DNA from: Cycas panzhihuaensis
Taxonomy: Eukaryota; Cycadophyta
Direction of reading: 5' to 3'
NCBI GenBank assembly: GCA_023213395.1
Contig: CM041465.1
Span: forward strand, 207,087,741-207,151,740
Length of the DNA: 64,000 nucleotides
How positions within the stretch are numbered: the first letter of the stretch is position 1; every line of letters starts with the position of its first letter. The position numbers and the translations under genes are program-made. The notes beneath the pieces are model-generated. The model did not search any database. It had not been told where the DNA came from and worked only from the letters and a program-made list of their open reading frames with translations. Below are positions 58,429 through 64,000 of this stretch, one piece after another.

Positions 58429-60453
58429 GGTGAAGATGATGAAGTAAAAGAGATAGTGAGGAAATAGTAAATGAAAATGCCACTAATATATATCACTGAC
58501 ACACTTAGTGCAACATGGATAAATATGATTAAGTAGCAACTAATGATAATAGGCCACCAACACTTGTGAAAAATACTCCTAACACAATAGGGTTTAATGA
58601 TATGTACAAATGGCAATATAAGAATCACAAAGATAAATGATGTTACATGTGATCACAAAATCAAGATTACACCGATGTAGAGGTTGGTATGTGGGTGCAC
58701 ATAACTAAAAACTAAGTCTAATGTAGGATATGTGATCAAACCCAAACCTCTATCTCAAGTCCAAAGTAATTGAGGTGTCAATGCCTAAGGGGGCTTCTAG
58801 TATATGTATTAAGGCTTTCACATACAATACCCACACCTGCACTTGGTGGTGAAATCCAAGTCATAGTGGAGCCTAGGCATTCACAGTACTCACCTAGTTC
58901 ATAAGTGAGCACTTATATACCTCCTCTGAAGAGTCAAATGGTATGTGCATATCCTATGGATATGATGGATATTGGGCTAGTAATCTTGATTAAAGTTTTC
59001 AGTTTTCTTAAGTGATTATTAGGATTATCACTTATTAGAGGCCATAGGTATGGATAACCTATTCCTCCACTACTATTTCAGTTAAGACCAAACCCAGTAT
59101 AAAACTCACACCTCTCTTAGGGCTCAAACTTTGGCCAACCATGGTTTATTTCAACAAAGGCAAGTGTGTGCACAAGTCAAGAACTGGTGGTATAAGTCAT
59201 AAATATGAGATTCATTTTAGGAAAAAATATAAGCTATTTCTAAATAACTAAAAATTAGAAATAGAAAGATGCCAAATGTGTTTGCTTACCTTCCTTGCTT
59301 GCTTTGTTATTATTTCTACTTTATATTAAATGTGGAAATAGAAAGAACATGCTAGACTTACCAAGGGAATTGGATGTTACTTTTGATCCAAGGTTTTCCT
59401 TACTTTAGTACAATATTTCTAAATATATTTTTAGAAATTTTAATACAAAAGCCATAAAGGGCCAAAATGTGGATCAACCTACCACTAAAATGCTAATTTT
59501 TCTAAATATAGATGTAGGCTATTTTGCCCTATTTTATGATTTTTTTTCCACAAAATTTATAAATAATAATAAATAGGTAAATTTTTCTAAAAATTATAAA
59601 TATGAAGGCCTAAATGATGGAATTTGAATTTATGAAAGAAGAAAAAGGTACTTAGAATATCATTTCCGATAAGATAGTGAAGTCAAATTTTTGAAAAGAC
59701 ATAAAAAAATTTTGTCTAAAAAAAGCACAAAAACATAATCTTTCCAAATTTACTATATTAGAATCCAAACTTCAATATTCCAAGAAACTTCATCTTGACA
59801 TGTACATCAACTTTTCCTTCTACATCATCTCCAAAAATAGCAAGAAAACTACCTAAAATGCCCTTATAACATTTTTTATGGGGTTGAGGAGGTAAATCCA
59901 GCATCCATTAGAAAACTACAAAACTCTCATTAACTGATGGATGAAATATAATGAAATTTATCTCAAAATTCTCTAGAGACATAAATCTACTAGATTCCTT
60001 AAAAAAAACTTTTATATTTTTAGCTCATGTTTAAAGATTTTCATTGAGAAAAGTGCTCTAAGTCATTCATCCTCAAATTTTGACATTTTATTTTAGCTAA
60101 AACTAGCTATTGTAAGTTGAATATGAAGCTTCTATAGAAGAAAAAAAATAATTCTCTTGTCAAGGTCACCCTACACATCAAATTTTATTAAAATCTAAGA
60201 TGGTTAAATTTTTCATAAAATTTTAGGCCTTCAATGCTTCCAGGGCTATTTCGACAAACCCAATGGCTTTAAAAATATTTTTTTCACCTTTAAAATTTTA
60301 TACACATAGAGAAAGTAGCAAAATACAAAATAATATAATTCTAAAATCTCTAATGCAAAAGAAAGTTCTCAAATAAGCTCTCAACCTCACATGAATTGTG
60401 AGTGAGAGGCATTAATGGCTTTATGCAAGCCGAGTAAGGAAATGTGGCCAACA
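58429..60453 (-). other. Long Copia-3 untranslated leader
   Basis: About 2 kb without coding homology. The part 58690-59200 is less AT-rich with phrases like ccacacctgcacttggtggtg; the rest is very AT-rich. As in Copia-1 the leader is unusually long. Confidence 0.55.
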
Positions 60454-60468
60454 ATGGCTCTAATACTA
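60454..60468 (-). promoter_or_regulatory. Primer-binding site of Copia-3
   Basis: Minus TAGTATTAGAGCCAT, tRNA-Met type with two changes, 2 nt from the LTR. Confidence 0.88.
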
Positions 60469-60470
60469 GT

Positions 60471-60782
60471 TGTTGGGTGAAGGATCTAGTTGCCACACTC
60501 CACTACACTAAAACAATGGCACATAATAAGAGCTAAATAAAGAGAATAAGAATAAGATTGGGAGCAAAAATATAAGGTGAAAATTATGACTCTCCCTTTC
60601 ACATTCAGCCTTATATAACAGAGAATGTGTATTAGGGTTTCCAAAGGAGTTTCCTACCTAATGATATGATCATGAAATTACACTTAAATTTAAATAGCAT
60701 TACATTTAATTATGTGACTTAGCTAACCTAAAATCGCATTCATATAATTAATCTAATGACCTTGTTGCATTAATATCTATCA
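60471..60782 (-). repeat. 5' LTR of Copia-3
   Basis: Partner of 47995-48300; TGTTGGGTGAAGG to CTATCA, followed by TSD AATGG. Confidence 0.92.
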
Positions 60783-61119
60783 AATGGTCCTAATAATTGA
60801 CCCTAGCATGTCCCTTGAAGATGACTCTAATTACGAATAAGAATTTAAAGAAGAACCTCTCTGAGAGCCTTCTTCAACTCTAGAATTAGAAGTCTCCTTG
60901 TCTGTCATAGCCTCCTCTTTGTACTCCAAGCCATTATATATGAGAGGAATACTTGAGAAAACACCTATTACCATTCTAATTGATGGTGGTATATCACTAA
61001 GCTTCATTGATATTTCTTTAGATAGATAACTAAATCTTTATATTATGCAAAAAACTAGATTTATATGTTCCTTGCCTAAACATTATACCCTTTATTATAT
61101 AAGGAGAATTAAGAACTTT
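60783..61119 (+). pseudogene. Element A protease region, right of Copia-3
   Basis: Resumes after the TSD. Reading MRGILEKTPITILIDGGISL, SFIDISLDR and KHYTLYYIRRIKNF aligns with KGILRKTPITILIDSGVSL and HHTLHCAGTIKNL of element B. ILIDGG is the protease active site (D-S/T-G changed). Cut by element B at 61120. Confidence 0.78.
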
Positions 61120-61493
61120 TGTTACATAACTTATCTGGCTAAGTTATGTAAACCACTATGGAACTTTATGCATGCGTTGTCTAGTGAACCAATAGTATGC
61201 ATGGGCACTGTTATCCAATAGAATGTAAGGCCACTTAGGCCACCAATAGGATTACATGTATAAGACCCTATTTTGTCTATATAAGGGTCATAAATTGTAA
61301 ATGATGGTTATCTTGATAGAACATTTTTATAAAGATTATGTTGCGGTACTTTCTATCTTTTGGTGATTATTTAGCGCTCTGGTGTTCCTGTGAAGCTCTT
61401 AGTTAGCTTGTTTGCTCTGTTGAATAAGAAGACACTATTATGATTGTCAAATTCTCTGTTATCTCAAGAGTATTGGTGAGAAGAAACGTCCCA
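61120..61493 (+). repeat. 5' LTR of element B
   Basis: 374 bp, TGTTACATAAC to GTCCCA, followed by AG and the primer site. Contains an inverted repeat at its start, TTACATAACTTA / TAAGTTATGTAA (61122-61133 / 61140-61151). Confidence 0.85.
61277..61286 (+). promoter_or_regulatory. TATA box of LTR B
   Basis: CTATATAAGG about 160 bp into the LTR, the likely pol II promoter core of the element. Confidence 0.65.
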
Positions 61494-61495
61494 AG

Positions 61496-61510
61496 TAGTA
61501 TCAGAGCTGC
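61496..61510 (+). promoter_or_regulatory. Primer-binding site of element B
   Basis: TAGTATCAGAGCTGC, tRNA-Met type with TGG to TAG change. Confidence 0.87.
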
Positions 61511-62601
61511 GTTGAGATCATGGGAGGCTGCCCAAAAGTCTAGAATTTTTTTTTCTTTCCCTATTAGATCGAGTGCTCTCTTTACCCTAGTAGAGATCGA
61601 GGAAAGACCTTCACTTAGTACTCTCTCCATAGAGATTGAGGAACGGTATCAGGACAGTCCAAGCATTGGGAGAAAGAGGAAATTCTTTTCCTAAGTAACT
61701 CTAGTACTTTATCCCTTATGTTTCATCTGGTTTTAATTTCATTCCTATCTTTCAATTTTGTCATTGAATTATATCGAAAGGGTAGATAACATCGATGGGC
61801 GGCTACTTTTCTTCCTCTTGCCTCCTTTCCCAAGTATCGTAGGGTTCTGTCATTCTGGCTAAGCGCATAGTGGCCCTCTTGCCTTTTACGTGAAGGATTG
61901 GAGTATCACTCCTGAGCCAAGCCCTAGATAGAACCTGGCTATGGCAGTGCGCCTCCACGTACCTTCAGGTATATAGGAGGACCCCATCTTTAGGTCCCAA
62001 TCCTTTTCCAGCATAGGCAACTATTGACCACTAAAGTCTTATAGTGCAGTGGTTAGTGGTTAGTGCCATAAAGCTACCTGCCCTGAACTTCTATAGTTTA
62101 TTGGTAGGCCTATAAGACCAAGCACACCTTGTCTAGTGGTTGGTAGGTTAAGACTGTAAGCCACCTCATAATTTGAAAAAAGAGAGAGAGAGAGAGAGAA
62201 AAAAAAACTCCACTTAATTAAGTGAGAAAATTTACCCTTACAGGTATATACCTCATTTTGATCAGCATATCGTACTGGTCAATTTATACTAGGTTGGTAT
62301 ATACTGTAAATTTTTATAATTTTTAGTACCTACTTATTGGTGGGTCCCACCTCACCCCCCCCCCCCCCCAATGCACATGCCCCAGTTGAACAAGCTTTTT
62401 GCATTGTTGAAAGAACTCGATATCTTGTTTATGTAACTTTCTTTGGGGTTAACAGACTATAGACACCCCACAATCTCCCTGTTCCCCACTCTCTTTCCCT
62501 TAACAACCCCCTTTTTCTTACATCCTATTCTTTCTTAATCTTTCCCACTTTGTTCATTCCCCTTCTTTCTACTTATTCCCACCTCTTTATGCCCTTTCTC
62601 C
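61511..62601 (+). other. Untranslated leader of element B
   Basis: 1.1 kb; includes an (AG)n run (62181-62199) and a C-run (62355-62369). It ends in a C/T-rich stretch before the gag ATG. Confidence 0.7.
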
Positions 62602-64000
62602 ATGGCTCCTCAAAGTAATAGTGACAAAATCTTGATGCTTGAGACTGAAGTCCATAATATTAATGATAAAATAGAGGATCTTAGCCACATACATGATGAG
62701 GTTAAAAAAGAAGTAGCTACCATACACGCAGACTTTAGCTCAGAATTACAAAACCTAGCATCTCATGCTGATGTCCAAGATGTAATTAAGAGGTTGAACA
62801 ACTTCTCTCCTCCACCACCAGTTGGCCCTGCACAGCAATAAATCGTACCTCTGCGTCCACGTTAGCAACAACCATTCCATCACAAGATCAACATACCCAG
62901 ATTTGATCCAGATCTCAACAAGGATAGTGCACGAAGTTGGATTAGTAAATTAGAGTCTTACTTTGTACTCAACCTAATGTCAGTGAATGAGCAACTTACA
63001 TTTGCTTCCATTCACTTAGATGGGAAGGTACATCATTGGTTTTGATGGTGGAAATAGGAGTACCCCTCTAGCCAGTCTTAGGCACACTTCTCTACCTATT
63101 TTTTTGAGTAGTATGAAGACACTTGGAGTCAATCTTTTTTTACACAGCTAACACATTTAGAGTAAGTATCCTCTGTCGAAATTTACATAGATGAGTTCCA
63201 ATCTTTATGTAATCGGGTTGATCAGCAACTTGATAAACAGACAAAGATAGATACATACGTATCCAGACTTAAAGAACGTATCCAAATACACTTGAAGACA
63301 GTCTCCCTATCCACTCTAAAGGATGCCATTAATATGGCTAAAGTAGTAGAAGCAGAATTTGTAGCAGAAAGACCTCCTCCATTCAGACAAGACTCCACGT
63401 GGTTTTCACGATCCTGACAAGCTGATTCGGCCTAGTGCTAGAGATCATGATCATGCCCACGATTAGAGGACATCCTAGCTACATCTCTTAAGCAGCGCAC
63501 TAAGGAATCATCATTGAAGTCCATCCACATCACTTCTACATAGGCACAATGTAATCAGGAAGCCAGTCTATGTATGCAATATTCTGAAAAATGGACCACT
63601 GGTCACAATAGAATCTGTAAAGCTAGGAAGATAATCTTCACAATTAACCTAGACTTACCCTCGGATGATGACCCTAATACTGAGCATGAATATGATGATG
63701 AATCCCAAGACCACCCTGCTGATGAGTTATCCCCAAACCCTGAGCTTGGAGTTTCCTTATCCATAGTTACCTCCATTGCATGTCTTGAACCACTTCGAGT
63801 CAAAGGAATACTTAGGAAAACCCCAATTACTATTTTGATCGACAGTGGTGTGTCGTTAAATTTCATCAACATCTCCATTGCCTGCCAATTGAATCTTTAC
63901 ATAGAACCTAAAACTAGCTTCGCTTGCTTCTTACCTGGTCATCACACACTACATTGTGCAGGAACAATAAAAAACCTCACAGTCCATATTGGCTCATATA
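62602..64000 (+). pseudogene. Element B gag-protease (runs off window)
   Basis: ATG 62602 after a pyrimidine-rich stretch. N-terminal coiled coil-like part (ILMLETEVHNINDKIEDL), gag domain with NIPRFDPDLNKDSARSWISK, QLTFASIHLDGKVHHWF and DEFQSLCNRVDQQLDKQTKI, a knuckle-like CMQYSEKWTTGHNRIC (about 63570-63618, second Cys is Tyr), acidic linker DDDPNTEHEYDDESQD and protease TILIDSGVSLNFIN (63829-63870) with intact Asp-Ser-Gly. A single frame spans the whole stretch with roughly ten stops that fit Trp/Gln/Arg codons changed by one transition. Confidence 0.88.

Larger units (their letters stand above)
47995..60782 (-). mobile_element. Complete Ty1/copia element Copia-3, carrying nested Copia-4
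   Basis: LTRs 47995-48300 (306 bp) and 60471-60782 (312 bp), TSD AATGG on both sides, minus-strand primer site at 60454-60468, polypurine tract AAGGGGGGAA (minus, 48302-48311) and a copia gag-pol. Copia-4 (49497-54813) splits its RT. Net length without it is about 7.5 kb, with a leader of about 2 kb. Confidence 0.92.
45114..61119 (+). mobile_element. Chromovirus-like Ty3/gypsy element A, carrying Copia-3 and element B
   Basis: 5' LTR 45114-45511, primer site, 1.5-kb leader, gag from 47018. The gag reading stops at 47994, where Copia-3 (47995-60782) is inserted with TSD AATGG (47990-47994, 60783-60787). It resumes at 60783 and runs into protease until element B starts at 61120. A side-by-side reading with element B confirms both joins. 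The remainder lies beyond the window. Confidence 0.87.
61120..64000 (+). mobile_element. Chromovirus-like Ty3/gypsy element B (5' part)
   Basis: 5' LTR 61120-61493, primer site, leader and gag-protease to the window end. Inserted in the protease region of the related element A; left TSD would be ACTTT (61115-61119). Right end off-window. Confidence 0.88.

Noticed and set aside
61440-61694. Plus-strand 84-aa and minus-strand 75-aa frames over the LTR B/leader junction
   Set aside because: They span the LTR end and primer site, so they are noncoding by position.
1-64000. CRISPR array, bacterial operon or integron features
   Set aside because: No regularly spaced identical repeats; all coding remnants are plant retrotransposon proteins.

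Overview
This window is from a large plant nuclear genome, probably a seed plant and possibly a gymnosperm; the species cannot be told from the sequence. I found no intact host gene, rRNA or tRNA gene. Almost everything I can assign is decayed retrotransposon DNA. The elements show plant-type initiator-tRNA-Met primer sites (TGGTATCAGAGC and decayed forms), Ty1/copia and Ty3/gypsy protein remnants on both strands, one L1-type LINE and one TRIM. Most reading-frame stops are what C-to-T or G-to-A change at Gln, Trp or Arg codons would give, as expected for old methylated repeats.

Layout. 1-5611: 5' part of a minus-strand copia element (Copia-1); a 313-bp TRIM (5035-5347) sits inside its 5' LTR. 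5820-7458: 3' end of a plus-strand chromovirus (G1) with integrase, chromodomain remnant and 3' LTR. 7703-21845: a 14.1-kb minus-strand Ty3/gypsy element of Tat-like organisation with LTRs of about 2.65 kb and a 5-bp TSD (CTAGA). It keeps gag, protease, the integrase C-terminus and a separate RNase H ORF near the 3' LTR, but has lost RT, RNase H and most of integrase. Antisense to it is a long gene remnant with a plant-mobile-domain-like region, a frame-restoring 70-nt intron, a coiled-coil-like end, its own TATA box and a cluster of palindromes in its putative 5' leader. 22180-32850: a plus-strand Ty3/gypsy pol (G2) broken by a non-autonomous LTR element (22361-24423) and by a complete minus-strand copia (Copia-2, 24872-30255, TSD GCTTA). 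32851-42300: AT-rich DNA with microsatellites and degenerate repeats, no gene recognised. 42320-45113: L1-type LINE ORF2 remnant.

45114-64000 is a multi-level nest. Chromovirus A lies in the LINE. Copia-3 (47995-60782, minus, TSD AATGG) lies in the gag of A. Copia-4 (49497-54813, plus, Tnt1/Tork-like, the best preserved pol) lies in the RT of Copia-3. Chromovirus B (from 61120) lies in the protease region of A and runs off the window. The insertion order follows directly from interrupted reading frames and from TSDs.

The points most worth a second look are the antisense spliced gene with its palindrome cluster inside the Tat-like element, and the TRIM whose LTR/internal junction carries consensus-perfect pol III A- and B-box sequences.
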